64,000 nucleotides of DNA from Lactarius indigo (lineage: Eukaryota; Basidiomycota; Agaricomycetes; Russulales; Russulaceae), in the NCBI GenBank assembly GCA_025766275.1, contig JAFKAC010000103.1, positions 124,001 to 188,000 of the forward strand, read 5' to 3'. Positions 22,985-34,945 of the stretch are shown here, piece by piece (within the stretch, counting starts at the first letter, position 1; each line of letters begins with the position of its first letter). The position numbers and the translations under genes are program-made. The notes under the pieces were generated by a model, which saw nothing but the letters and a program-made list of their open reading frames with translations, had not been told where the DNA came from and searched no databases.

Positions 22985-23165
22985 CGAGGTCGATTCAAAC
23001 AAGGTTGAGGTACCTTTGTTGGAAGAAAGAATAGCGATATGCCAAGCAATATGCTCCGATGTCAACATTATCATTGTCAACTTGTGTATCGAATTGGAGG
23101 AAAAGACTGTTCGAGTAGTTCTCTAGAAGTACTTTGGGTTGAGGTTCTACGGATAGGAAAGACAT
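22985..23165 (-). pseudogene. F-BAR/RhoGAP first-exon fragment (block 1)
   Basis: The minus strand reads MSFLSVEPQPKVLLENYSNS then LQFDTQV, an approximately 24-bp insertion, and a degenerate match to IADRYLAFFQER. Nothing downstream of exon 1 is present; zinc-finger-block sequence begins instead. The same relic occurs at the equivalent place in block 2 (34.8-34.95 kb), so the truncation predates the block duplication. Confidence 0.75.
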
Positions 23166-23540
23166 GAGGGGTTGCCAGATGGTGCAAAGAGCGCTGTTCG
23201 TGTCATTAGACAAGCAACGAGCCCAAAGAGACAGACATACACTCTCAGGCCTTCATCGAGCCCCATCAACCGAATCTAGCTACGTACTGTATGGCAGCAC
23301 CAGCACAGCTATGCAGTGGAATCCCAGTGCGTGTTCGGCCTTCAGAACGCCGAGAGATACCAATTACCCCAGAGGAGCGCTCAATTATCCTACGCTTTGG
23401 ACGCTCAATCTCGTTTTCCACGTCCCGCATCGATCAAACCCAACGTCCAAGAGAGCGTCCGCAATTAGTCATAGGGAGGGAGTAGGGGAGCGCACGCTCC
23501 GGCGATCTCTCCTTATGTCTCTTTCGAAACACCTATACAT

Positions 23541-25125
23541 TTATCCTCCTTTCCACTCGACCCTCCACTCAACGCGCCCACAACGCACGCCCACATACGC
23601 CCTTGTACGGCTTATACATCTCCCCGCTTAGCTTAAGCTGATCGATCTTCAGCGCGCTGAGCAGCGCGCCCCAGAGAGGGTGAACGAGATCTGCGCCACG
23701 CGCGCGAGGCGCGGGTACACTTCTCCGCGCTCCGACCCGGAGCCGAACCGGAACAGGCGGAACCGGAAATGGTAGAGGCGGAGGGAGCGAGAGACCAGCG
23801 CAGTGTGCGTCGCGCAGGCATGTACACCCACCCACAACCACTCGCGCCGGTGCACGTCGCAGCCGTCGCGCTGGAGCCGAGATAGAGCTCAATGGCGACG
23901 TCTTTGAGCACGCCTGTTATCGGTATATTGACTGTTAGACGGTTGTTCAGAGCTGGGAGGAAGGATGGACCGCCGTGGTCGATGGAGAGTGACGCGCGCA
24001 GCGTGAAAGGCACTTGCACTTTGAGCTCCACGGCGGCAGCGGCTGTGAGAGCTGGCACTGTGCCGGGTTTTCTTGCTGAGAAATCAAAGCGTATTCCATG
24101 AGCAAGAAATGCTCGTCTGGTGGGACGAAAGAGAGCGCTTCTGATTGAGCAAAGCGGTTTAGTCTGTTTAGAACGGAGGGCTCGTAAACCAGAGCGGGAC
24201 AAGGAGGAAGAGCTAGATCAGAGAGGTACGAACCGGACACAGGGGTGGAGGGACGGTGTGTGTGAATCACTCAGCGTGAGAAGTAGGTCGGGTGTTCCTG
24301 CTCACATTAAGTCGCAAGTTGGTAGGGGTAAGGGGACCAGGAAGGCTGCACCGGAGAGCTTGCAGTTTACGTCGATCTTGCCGAGAACGCTGCTCGTGAC
24401 GATGGTCCCGTTCCTGAATGAGCGGTTAAGAATATAGATGTATGGAGGAGCAGCGCACTCACTTGTTCACGACCGCGCCCAGCGTCTCAACAATGTCATT
24501 GTATTTGTAGCGAAAACCAGCTTTGCGCCATGAAATCAGGCTGTAAAACGCACTTAGATTGTTCGTACTGGGTTCGGATGGTCCAGAAACCCCTGTGACA
24601 AAGAGTGTGTTTGCTGATAAGAGATGGAGGGAGAACGATGTCGCGCAGAGCGTTTGGGACCGTTGTGAGGGAGTACCAATCAGTATCTGAAGTCTCCTCG
24701 AGGAGTTGATTAACAATACCAAAGTTGTCCCTGAGACCTGAGCACTGGGGCGGTCACTTCTCCGAAGTACTCGATGAGGGTGTTCAGGAAGGTGTGGATG
24801 AATGTGAGCGCATATAGTGGGTCAACTTGCGCGGGATGTGGGCTTGTAGTATAACGCCACAGCCAGGACACGACAGCCACTATCTCCAGAAATGGGACAC
24901 ATAAAAGTGAGAGTGATGCTGAAGATAACAACATGCGGTCGGATCGTTCGGGAGGGTCACAAAAAGGACCGGGTCAGCATCTTCTAGACGAACAGCCTTT
25001 GCAAGGGCGCTGCTGTGAGAGTTGATATGAAGAAGCAGATACGCGGGTGGGAAAGAGCGAAATGAGGCCTGTACAATTGGTCTGGCGTTGGCCGAGTCCA
25101 AGACTAAGAGACCGTCGATGGCCGT
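23541..25125 (-). pseudogene. AP-3 mu (APM3) pseudogene, full length but disabled (block 1)
   Basis: All exon regions of APM3 are recognisable, from SANARPIVQASFRSFPPAY at the start to a normal C-terminal end at 23541. The start codon has become ACG (25123-25125; ATG in the intact gene). Exon 1 is frameshifted after CCYLQHHS. The stretch encoding AFELSFVPRAG in exon 6 is deleted between short repeats, so the region reads through without the fifth intron. It sits in the same order as the intact copy: RhoGAP relic, APM3, hexokinase start. Confidence 0.85.
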
Positions 25126-25214
25126 CTCCGGAGCAAGGAAAGACTCAGAAGGCGACAGATTGGTAAGTGCATCGGATCTGGCTTACTGTAGCCAGCAATC
25201 CGCGAGTCGTCACG

Positions 25215-25430
25215 ATGCCAGTCACCACAGCGTTGTACAACGCACACTCAGAAAGTCCGCTCTCCGCTTGCGGACATAGGCCCAGGAGCGGTTGGTTTAC
25301 TCTCGACGGAGATGATCTCATTTCCATAACTTCCCACTTTCATAAACTATCAACCTCGAGCTGAGCCAATATGGCCATGTGACGATCATGTACGTCTTAT
25401 TCGGTGCGCCGACTTTCCAATTGACGACGT
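25215..25430 (+). pseudogene. hexokinase N-terminal fragment (block 1)
   Basis: Begins MPVTTALYNAHSESPLSACG; the first residues are identical to the intact hexokinase at 37075. It continues FTLDGDDLISITSHFHKL with an inserted frameshifted piece, then stops. Beyond about 25380 a short match to the hexokinase fourth-intron region (GTACGTC..TTATTCGGT) shows that exons 2-4 were deleted. No ATP- or sugar-binding residues survive. Confidence 0.85.
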
Positions 25431-25549
25431 ACAGGACTACAAACTCGGAGTCTTGAATCCATACCGTCTCCATGGTCCAGAACGGAACTATAATCGACAA
25501 AATACTGGCTGAGGCTGGGCCTGTGTCCGGCACCGCGAACCTGGCCGTA

Positions 25550-26110
25550 CACTATAAGCCTTGAGAGCTATGCAACATGGTGTATGCAATGCATACTCCA
25601 TGCCAGTCTGGTACTGAGTGTCGCCACGTACTAATTCGTCGAGCAGCGACGAGATCCCAGGAGTACTCTTTCGGTGAGTCCGTCCAGCATCGGCTGGTCC
25701 TTCAAGTTGGTGTTTTGAGTCCTCGCTGGTGCACCGAGGATGACAACGACCCCTACTCTAGTTATCCTTGGCTCGAGAAGAAGAAGCTCCTTACAAGTCA
25801 TACGGGGGGCCGAAGTTTCCGGTGTGGGGGTCTTCACTTCGATGCTTGTCAATTCTCGGGTCTCTTTTCCAAGTTGATTCCAGTTGCAACACGTTCATCG
25901 TGGTAAATGCCCCAATTGAATCGATTTGTTGTGATGAGAAATGGAAGCAAATATCGTCCGAAACTGGTTCAATAAACAGCTTACGACCACATGTGAAAGG
26001 ACGGACCGTTCGCAACGACAACTGGCTGGGTCAAGCCGAAGTACTCCCAACCGAACGTAGTGCCAGGGAAACCCTCGAAATACATGGCGTCACGATCCAA
26101 CTCTGACGTG
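25550..26110. other. unassigned stretch, partly a dispersed repeat
   Basis: Positions 25905-26115 resemble 6790-7015. A plus-strand frame from 25577 is open for 109 codons, but I recognise no domain. No splice structure is convincing. Confidence 0.35.
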
Positions 26111-26812
26111 GCGTGTCACTAATGCCCGCTTTCTCTGCGCGTGCCTAACCTGTCGTTAACAAAGCGCGAGGCGTACATCGTATCATGATCAACCACGTTC
26201 ACACCACCCACGCTCATTACAATCCTCCACATGCCCACGGCACAGCATGTTCGCACCAACGACGCGCACAGCTCATAAAATCCACTGTGGCAAACCACGA
26301 CCATGTGGCGTGCCACACCTGCAGGCGCTGTAATATCGTTCCACGTTTCAGAAAAGGTCAGGTCGTGTGGCCTCCGGGCTGTGCGCTGCATGACCAATGT
26401 TAAGGTCCGGGGGTCTGGGTATTACTACACGCCAGCTACTCCACGGTAGGGAGGATAGCGAACCATGACAACAGGAGATGCGGAAATGCGGAGGCACAGA
26501 CGGAGACAGTGACACGAAAACACACGCAGATTGCAAAGGTAGTGACATGGATGTTGTTTTTCGTGATCGACCTACAGAATATATGCGCGCCAAGTAATCG
26601 AATAGTAAACATATTATTCCGAGCCCAGGAGGACCATGCTCCTTACAATAGATAAGAAGAGGATAGAAGGTTACGTATGGACGAATCAAAACTCTGGAAC
26701 TGTAGTACAACGCCGCTTAACATACTATGTGTACCTTGCGAGTGTAGCCTGTCCGCGTTGAAGGGTCTGACAACTTCGGCTATTCCAAGGCCCTCGTCTC
26801 CTCGTTGCGACC

Positions 26813-27820
26813 TCAGGGGAGTAGAACCCCAGGATGCATTTTCCTGAGGTGCTTCGTAAATTTGTAGGAGCGCCCCTTTGACCACTCGAAGTCGCCACAA
26901 TAGAGGCAGGAATTCAGCTGTGAATGTTTGTCCTTTATATGTCTGTTTAAACCTTGCCTCTGCGCGAAACGAGAGGAACACCCTGGAATGATGCACCGGT
27001 ACTTCTTGGGGTTTCGGCGCGCCGGGGCACGACTTGACGGCGGGGTAAATCCTACTGTATTTGCGAGTTGACATACATGGTGCCCCAATGACGGTGCTGC
27101 CTCGTCGTGGGTAGAGCAGGGGTCGAGGGAACTGTGATCGTCCAAAGTCAAGTAGGAGTGTGAGTGTAGCCCAAGGGCTTGACTAGATGACGGCGAGAAC
27201 GTTGTCGTGGTGCCCAAGGGAGTCGTCATTGTGCCGCAGTCACATGTCGACCCACGGATCCCCATAGTAGCGGTGAACCATTCGTGATCGCTAGATTCAC
27301 CAAAGTAAGACCCAGGCGAAGGGACGAGGCGAGTAGGGACGAATGGGTGGTCATCTGAAAGGGGCGCAATCACGCAAGAGGTATCCCTCATGACGTCCGT
27401 CTCGGCGGCACTAGGAATTCGGGGTAGGGTCGGCGAGGAGTAGAGGCGGCCAAGTTCAATGCCCTCAGGCTGATGCAAGGGAGGTTGCTGCAAATCTAAA
27501 GCGGATGGGAACTATGCAGACAACGTCAAAGGCTGGTTGACGCAAGATAGGGTGTGCCTCACCGTCACCAACGTCTCCTCCGAGTGTCGTGGCACCGGAA
27601 GGGAGGCAGGACCTTCAGTGGGGGGAGGGTAGTGTGCATATTCTCCCGGAAGCTCCATAAAAGTCCCGTCGTCCTGAGTTGCGGAGGGGGGGCATTGTGA
27701 AATGGGGGCGGGATCGGATGTGCCTGGCCAGTTAAGCTGATCATTAAAGAGACGCCCATTGGCACCAGTCCCAACGGGCAACCCTTCGTCGTTTTCTAGA
27801 ACAATCGAAACCCGACTCAT
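26813..27820 (-). CDS. C2H2 zinc-finger protein, copy Z2
   Basis: Model on the minus strand: exon 1 from 27820 to about 27563, a 51-nt intron ending with the TAG at 27512-27514, exon 2 27511-26813, about 318 residues. It is shorter than its paralogues because part of the Pro/Ser-rich middle is missing. Fingers: CIIPGCSSRFAQRQGLNRH (C-x4-C..H-x4-H) and CLYCGDFEWSKGRSYKF..H-x4-H. A basic patch (ARRNPKKYR) precedes the fingers. The frame is open throughout, so it may be functional. It lies in an inverted copy of the zinc-finger block. Confidence 0.65.
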
Positions 27821-27829
27821 CGTTTGAAA

Positions 27830-28900
27830 ATGAGCGTAGGCAGCTTAGAGTCTTGTGTTGGTCAGAAAATGTGTGTCTGGAGGTCTGAGGATAACTGGCT
27901 CTGGTAGAGATGACGAAGGCAATGGAGGTGGTGGTTTTGGTTCCCCTCCAAGTATTTTTGGAGTCGCGGTGGCACACCACGAGGGAAAACGGTCTGTAGA
28001 ATCCACAAGGTCTACACGCGCTGAGTGACACCATCAGGATCCTTTATCAGTCAAAGAAGCGTTTGGCACTGGGTTAGTTCGCCGTCGCAGGTTCGAGTCA
28101 TTCCGTCGTGTCCACAGAAAACATGTTGAAGGTGGTACAGTGCCGTGATATGATAGGAACCTCGTGCATGTTGGGGTCTCTAGGGAAAAGGAGTGCTCAG
28201 CCGTGTAGCTCCGAGTCCAGCACTCACAGGAATCAGGCAACATGCTTACCTCCCGTTGCTTAGATCTGCAGCGACAAATATATCCCTGGAGTACAGATGA
28301 GATCACCATGTGAACTACCCCCCAATATCAAGTAAAAATATTGGCCCAAAGGAAAGGCCGCTAGATATACGAAGTACGGCCTGTATGACTGTAGCATTGC
28401 GGGTATGATGGACGTATTGGCGTTGGTTCAGGAATTAAACAGAGGAGAGAAGGGGGGAGGGTCACCATTACGACGGTTAGAACGATGGCGTGTGAAGGTC
28501 ACACGCGCGGCCGTTAACCGCCTGTTTGAAGGGTTGCAGGTCTGTGGTTTGGTCTGCGGTAGTGGCGTGGGCGCGTGGCACGAACTCCGGGCCAACTCTT
28601 ACAGGTTCTCCGTGAGAAGTGAGACAGATGGCTTACACCAGGACTTGTCCGCAGATCGAAAAACTTCGACAAGGGTCAAACTAGGCCAGGGACTCGGAGG
28701 AGGGATTTTCAGAGCGTGATCTTGCGGTCAGCGCGCGGATGCTGTTCAGAATGCATCACGATATCGGCACACGCCCTAGCAATAAGCATGTACTAGTAAT
28801 ATATCATGGCGAAATCTAGGGTATCATGATCAAGTCGAGATTGGGATGATGGCAACAGTGGCGACCCACTCCAAGTTCCTTGAGCGGCGTAAGATGATGT
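27830..28900 (-). other. upstream part of the inverted zinc-finger block
   Basis: This is the reverse-complement counterpart of about 31560-32700 and 19870-20960. The shared features include the CGTGCCAC..GACTTCAAAA segment and ACGGCACTGT/GTGCCGTGAT motifs. The minus strand carries interrupted protein-like pieces (SVRTHTF-like near 27870) that probably belong to an upstream exon or leader of the zinc-finger genes. I cannot fix a start there. Confidence 0.4.
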
Positions 28901-28959
28901 TTGAATGTTACGTAACGCTTCCGGCCTCAATGTGTGATGGACTCATGATTGGTAGAGCA

Positions 28960-29990
28960 ACTTGAACACGGTTCAAGGAAGCGCCTTCTTGGCGCCTTCG
29001 TCAGCGCCACTATGTGTCTTGCGTGCATAGAGCTGCTCGGCCTTGTCGTTGGTTGAATTCACCTAGCTCATCATCACTTCTTTGGGGGGTTCTCACTGGC
29101 AGTGTATATAGTACCCCGTTCTCAAACTGGTTCCCTCACTGGCGTGTTCACTCTGGAAGGCTCCACCCACCCGTCGCAGCTTTGCCTCGGAAACCCAAAC
29201 CCCTCATCCCCGATTGAGAACCACTACGCGCGATTCTGCTTAGTTTCTATGTAGTCTACTGGCTTATATGTTTTCCCACCACTACCTATTACTATGCATT
29301 GTCTCCCTGTACTATGCGTCGGTCCCCTTCCCTCCCGGCACCACACCGAGCCTAAGACGGAGAGTAAAGCAGTGACTCTCAAAGAAATTCTCCCGGCCTC
29401 ATGGTGTGGGTCTGCTTGAGGGCAACATGCCAAACATTTTTGAGGGCGCGCGAAATTGGGACGTTCAAAGTAGCCGCAGGCGACACGATTCAAACCGACA
29501 GATTCAAAGTTTCACTAGCCAAAAAAAAAACGAATTGTCTGGTTCGAATCGCCGCGGCAACTTTGGAGGCCCCTATTGTAATACGAGGGAGGGAGTAAAG
29601 GAACCGCCTTACATAGACAAACTGTTACCCCTCTGATGCCATGGCGTAATGCGTAACGGCACACCATGCTTTTCCTTTCACGGTGCTTTCACTGGGCGAA
29701 CGAAACGAGTTAATTTGTCTTAAGCGTGCGTGGTGCGCCCTGAGCACCTGAGCGCCTATTGGCAAATTGAACGCGCACCTTGTGCGGTCCTATCAATGGA
29801 GCAGCAACAGTTTTCGATCTGGGTAAGGTCTCGGTTGAGCGCCACATGTACCTCAGTCTGAGTCAGTCAGCACTATCGCTGACCCTATTGGCACTGTTTC
29901 GCTCCGCCTTGTCGTTGGTTGAATTTACATGGCTCATCGTCACTTCTTTGTGGGTTCTCAGGATACACTCCGTCCTCAAGCTGGAGTAGA
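28960..29990 (+). repeat. two direct copies of a dispersed repeat (third copy inverted at 31.08-31.26 kb)
   Basis: CCTTGTCGTTGGTTGAATT followed by (A/C)..TGGCTCATC(A/G)TCACTTCTTTG occurs at about 29038-29085 and 29908-29955. Its reverse complement lies at about 31095-31150. The match extends outwards: 29785-29850 pairs with the reverse complement of 31200-31265 (GCGGTCCTATCA, GGTCGAGCGC). No gene is supported between 28900 and 30000. Confidence 0.6.
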
Positions 29991-30048
29991 GCTAGACCAC
30001 CAGCGTGTTCCCGTGACGCGAATTCCACATTTATTTGTCCGTATAGCT

Positions 30049-30308
30049 CACTGGAACCGGGAATTGGTCTGTCAGCAAAAAATCTTGGAATAAAACTTGA
30101 TTCAGACTCAAAATATTTATTTGTAAATTTGTGTGACAATATATTTAAAGTTTATCGATCACATGACAGCTGCAACAGGCGCATTTCAGGGCATATGATT
30201 TACAAACTTTAAATATATTGTCACACAAATTTACAAATAAATACTTTGAGTCTTAATTAAGTTTTATTTCAAGACTTTTTGCTGAAAGATCAATTCCCGG
30301 TTCCAGTG
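30049..30308. mobile_element. 260-bp foldback element (two 105-bp inverted arms)
   Basis: Arms 30049-30153 and 30204-30308 are nearly perfect reverse complements around a 50-bp spacer. Ends are CACTGGAACCGGGAATTG and the complementary CAATTCCCGGTTCCAGTG; inner ends are TTTAAAGTTT and AAACTTTAAA. It has no coding capacity. Size and structure fit a MITE or foldback transposon. I could not see a clear target-site duplication. A transcript through it would form a long hairpin. Confidence 0.85.
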
Positions 30309-30309
30309 T

Positions 30310-32700
30310 AGGGTAGCCCTCTTGCGCCTACTGCACCGTGACCTTCTCTTGGATCTCGATGCAAGGCGTGATGTCGTCGGATAACGCCTTCGCTGAAGGT
30401 GAGTTTCATATATCGCGGAGGAGCTATGATAAGAAATGCGTCGTACGTTCTAGTACGATCCCTCTCCTAGTTACTATTGCAAAATGTATGGTAATACTGT
30501 AATATGTACCCAGAGGCTCTGTGGCTTGCTCTGTGGCCACATGTCCCGCTTTGTTCCCAGTGAGGTTTGGATTAACCGCGCAAGGCCGCGCGTTGCGCTG
30601 TACCCAAACGCTGTGTAGTGGCTTCACAGACTGAATTAATGCCATCGGGTCACGCATATCAAAGCCCGAATAGAGGTCCGGTGAACAACAATGCCCGCCC
30701 CTTTGTCCTGGGTTGTTGTCAAGGTTGTTGTGGGAGGAACAATCCGAATGACGTAAGCGAGAGAATCTACTGACATGGGTATAACAATCACTGCGACGCG
30801 TACCCCCAGTTGCAAACCCGCACCTTTGAATTAGGTTGGGAGGACAGGCACAGGGCACCTTGAAAGTAAGTAGAAAAATGTAATGATTGGTTCTCAAATA
30901 GAACGATTCATTAAACTGATCGGAAGGGCGCGGGCGGGAAACTAGATACTGTAAAGAGGCAGGGAGATAGGGTCGAGAAGTAAGTGCCAGTATGTGATTG
31001 TCGATTATCGCTCACTCACATATCCGCTCGTGCAAAATCCGCCCATCAACATAATTAGAAGAGCCAGCGGTAGGCAGAAGGGGTGTATACTCTAATAAAC
31101 CCCCAAAGAAGTGATGATGAGCCACTTAAATTCAACCAACGACAAGGCCGAGAAAAACGGCTCTATGCATGGAAGAGACATAACTTACGTGACGGTAGCG
31201 CACATGTAGCGCTCGACCCGAACTGAAGTTACTTAATTTGTTGCTTCGATCTGATAGGACCGCACTTGCCAACCTCAGCGGCCTCTGGTCTGGTGGCTCG
31301 ATGTGCGCCCGCCGCCCAAACCCCAACGCGCGCCCAGGAGAAATTATACCATCGCGAAAGCCGCAGCACACCCGCCAAAGGGCCTCATTTGTCCATGTAA
31401 GGCGGCCACTGGCAGTCTGAGCTCCTTCTTTACTCCCTCCTGTCGGATTTGGGTTCCCATGATTTGTATCGCGCCGATTCAACTATGCCTACCTTCGAAG
31501 TTCGAACCATTTTGCTCCACCAATCCATCACACATTGAGGCCGGAGGCGTTGACATCCAAATATCATCTTACGCTCAAGGAAGTGGGTCGCTACTGTTGC
31601 CATCATCTCAATCTCGACTCGGATCATGTACCTCAAAATTCGCCATGATATATTGCTAGGGCGTGTATCAATATCGTGATGCATTTTGAAGAGCATCCAC
31701 GCGCTGACTGCAAGATCACGCTCTGAAAATCCCTCCTCCCTGGCCTAGTTTTACTGTCTTCGATGCTTTTCGACCTGCGGACAAGCCCTGGTGTAAGCTA
31801 TCTTGTCTCATTGCTCACGGTGAGCCCGTAGGATTTTGCCCGGAATTCGTATCACAGCACTACCACAGCCAAAACCCCAGACCTGCCACTCTTCAAACAG
31901 GTGGTTAACAGCTGTTTGTGCGAACTTCACATGCCCTAACCATCATAATGGTGATACCGGCTTCTTTCCCCTGGTCCTCTTCCTGGCATTTCTTGCTGAA
32001 CCAATGTCTAGTCACAGTAGTACGCCCATTATGTCCGCAATGCTACAGTCATACAGGCCGTACTTCCTATCAGAGTCATTCGTAAGTGCAAGTATTGTTG
32101 TCGTTCTGAACATACGGAACGAATACCATTCGTATCTCTGACGGACTTTCCTTTGGGCCAAGATTTTTACTTATAATAGGGGCTAGTTCACATGGTGATG
32201 TCATCTATGCTCCAGGAATAGATTTGGAGCTGCAGGTCCAGGCAACGGGAGGTAAGCGTGTTGCGTAATTCTTGTGCGTGCTGGAGCTACCCGGCTGAGC
32301 ACTTCTTTTCCTAGGAACCCCGACATGCACGTGTTCCTATCCTATCACGGCACCGTACCAACTTCAACGCGTTCTCTGTGGGCACGACGGAATAACTATC
32401 TGTGACGGACTAACCTGGTGCCAAACGCTTCTCTCTGCAATGCGACGTCTCACAAGACCGCTTTTTTTTTTGGCTGATTAAGGATCTTGATGGTGTCAAC
32501 CAGCGCGTGTAGATCTTGTAGACTCTCCAGACCGGTCTTCCTCACCTCATGGCGTGCCACTGGGACTTCAAAACACCCCGAACCACCACCTCCATTGTTT
32601 TCAACACCTCTACCAGAATCAGCTCTCCTCCGACCTCTGTCCGTACACACACTTTCTGACTAACACGAGACTTGAAGCTCCTTGCGCTCACTTCCACGCT
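30310..32700. other. 5' part of duplicated block 2; no supportable gene
   Basis: Same-strand counterpart of 19140-20880. Positions 31535-31760 can be read as a protein-like but interrupted frame. The only long open frame on the minus strand (30424-30897) starts within repeat sequence and has no recognisable domain. The inverted copy of the 29 kb repeat is at 31.08-31.26 kb. Confidence 0.45.
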
Positions 32701-32719
32701 GAGTCGGTCTTAGACCTCA

Positions 32720-33867
32720 ATGAATGTCCCAGAAAAAGACGAAGAGCCGCTCGTTGGGACCGGTTCCCATTGGCGTCTCTTTGGGGGTCAGCTTGACTGG
32801 CCAGGGATATCCGATCTCGCCCCCGTTTCACGATGCCCTCCCTCCGCAACTCAGGACGACGAAACTTTTATGGAGCTTCCGGGAGACTATGCACACTATC
32901 CTCCTGATTATGTATGTTCGCTGGTTGTCGATAACTACGTCGATTTGAACCTGCTGACACGCTGCAGCTACCTCCTAATGACCTCCCGGGTGTCCCCCAA
33001 TTCTTCTACATGGACGTTGCCACAAGCACTACAACTGGGTCTCCTGACGTAGGGGACTCGTACTCAAATTCCCCTGGCGGCTACCAAGACCATACGGAAT
33101 TGGTCGGTGGTCTGGGCTCGGGACCTTCACGATCTGATCCCACTTTTGATGGCCGTGGTCATTTCCCCACTGGACGTCCTGTCTTCCTTCCAGTGCCACG
33201 ATACCCGGAGGACGCGTTGGTGAGCCACACACTGTTCCGCTTCAACTGGGACTTGACGCTGTCCGCATAGCTCCCGTCTGCTTTAGATCCGCTGCCCCAA
33301 ACTCCTAGTGACGAGACGGACGTCACTGGAGATACGTCTCCCATGGTTGTTCCCCTCTCAGATGACCATCCATCCATCCCTACTCCCCCGTTCTCTTCGC
33401 CGGGGTCTTACTCTGGTGAATCTGGCGGTTGTGAAGCATTTTCCCCCATGATGGAAATCCGCGGGTCGACGTGGGACAGCGGCACAGCAGCCACGCCCTT
33501 AGGCACGATGACAACGTTTTCGTCGTCATTCACTCAAACCCCTGGATTACACTCATACTCCTACTCTAGCCGAGATGAGGCAGCACCATCATCGGGGCAT
33601 CGAGATCGTCAGCTTTCAAATACAGCATCATCTACCTCACCGTCAAACCGTGCCACAGCGCGTCGAAACTCTAAGTACCGGTGCAACATTCTAGGGTGTT
33701 CCTCCACCTTCGCACAGAAGCAGGGTTTAAACAGACATATGAGGGACAAACATTCACAGTGGAGGCCCTGCCCCTACTGCAAAGACTTCGAGTGGTCAGA
33801 GGGGCGCTTCTATTTACTGAAGAAGCACCTCATGAAAGTGCATCCGAAGCTCTACTCACTCCCCTGA
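32720..33867 (+). CDS. C2H2 zinc-finger protein, copy Z3 (block 2)
   Basis: Model: exons 32720-32911, 32968-33219 and 33271-33867, giving an in-frame 346-residue protein. Intron 1 is GTATGT..GCTGCAG (56 nt); intron 2 is GTGAGC..GCATAG (51 nt). The N-terminus is acidic, then Ser/Pro/Thr-rich, with a basic ARRNSKYR lead-in to two C2H2 fingers: CNILGCSSTFAQKQGLNRH and CPYCKDFEWSEGRFY..H-x4-H. It is probably a nuclear nucleic-acid-binding protein. All splice borders agree with the paralogues at 21.1 and 27.8 kb, which supports the model. The start could lie further upstream. Confidence 0.7.
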
Positions 33868-34177
33868 GGTCGCAACAATAACGCGAGGGCCTTGGAATAG
33901 TCGAAGTCCACAGACCTTTAATTCACGAGTGCGGGCCACACTCGTGAGGTACACGTGATACGTTAGTGCTATAGTTCGGTGAGGTTCTCTCCGAGTCCTG
34001 AGAGCTTTTATTCGTCCACACGTAACCTCCCATCCTTTCCCTATATATTGTAAGGAGCATAGTCCTCCTGTACTCGAAACGATGTGTTCACAGTTCAATT
34101 GCTAACCACATACTATATATTCTGTGGGTCGATTACGAAAAACAATATTGCTACCATTACGATCTGCGTCTGCGTAT

Positions 34178-34225
34178 GCATCTGTGTCTCTGTCTCTGTC
34201 TGTCTCTGTCTCTGTCTGTGCCTCC
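34178..34225. repeat. TCTG/TCTC microsatellite
   Basis: A run of CTGTGTCTCTGTCTCTGTCTG-type repeats of 4- and 6-bp units lies downstream of Z3. The equivalent place in the inverted block (near 26490-26510) has only a remnant, so the array expanded in this copy. Confidence 0.8.
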
Positions 34226-34824
34226 GCGTTTCTGGGTTTCCTGTTATCATGATTCGTTGCCCTCATCACTGTGGCGTGACTTGTGTGTATTAATATCCAA
34301 CCGTCGGACTCTAATAGTTGGCTTCATGCAGCGCATGACTCGGAGGCCACACAATCTGACCTCTTCCGCAACGTGGAACGGTTTTACAGCGCCTGCATGT
34401 GTGGCACGCCTCGTGGATCTTAGTCATTGATGCAAGCATGCAGTATTGTTGACGTGTCTTACCGTGATAGCATGAGCGTGTGTGATGTGAACGTGGTCGA
34501 TCATCATACGACGTACAGTACGCCTCTTCGAGTCCGCGCTTGTTGGTGACAGGTTAGGCACGCGCAAAGAAAGCGGGTCCTGGTGAAGCAACCGGTATTT
34601 CGGTACTAGCGGCCACAATCCAAAAGCGCTACCACTGATAGCTGTATGGAGTGCGAGAGTACGCGACTCGAAAATTCGGAAATCAAAAAAAAAAAGAATG
34701 CACGATTCAGTGTTTGAGAGAAGCGACTTCAGTGGTTATTTTACCACCCATAGGAGCATGGGAACTTGCGACTGGTAAGGAGTACACAGTTTAATTGAAG
34801 AAAGCGCCAAGATTCAAATAAGGG

Positions 34825-34945
34825 TGCGAAATAGTGATATGCGACGATGTCAGCATTGTCAAGTTATGGTATCAATTTGGGAGAACAGATTGTTCGAGTA
34901 GTCTAAAAGCACCCTGGGTTGCGGTTTTACGGACAGGAAAGACAT
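34825..34945 (-). pseudogene. F-BAR/RhoGAP first-exon fragment (block 2)
   Basis: The minus strand starts MSFLSVKPQPRVLLDYSNN and breaks within the QFDTQL region; no later exons follow. It lies directly downstream of the intact APM3, showing that the ancestral order was APM3 followed by a RhoGAP gene on the same strand. Confidence 0.7.

Noticed and set aside
28050..28130. GCAGGTTCGAGTCATTCCG as a possible tRNA B-box
   Set aside because: It lies in the inverted zinc-finger block, the other block copies lack the box, and no cloverleaf can be drawn.
34686..34698. A-run in block 2 as a small retroposon
   Set aside because: The insertion relative to block 1 is only a few tens of bases, with no clear target-site duplication.
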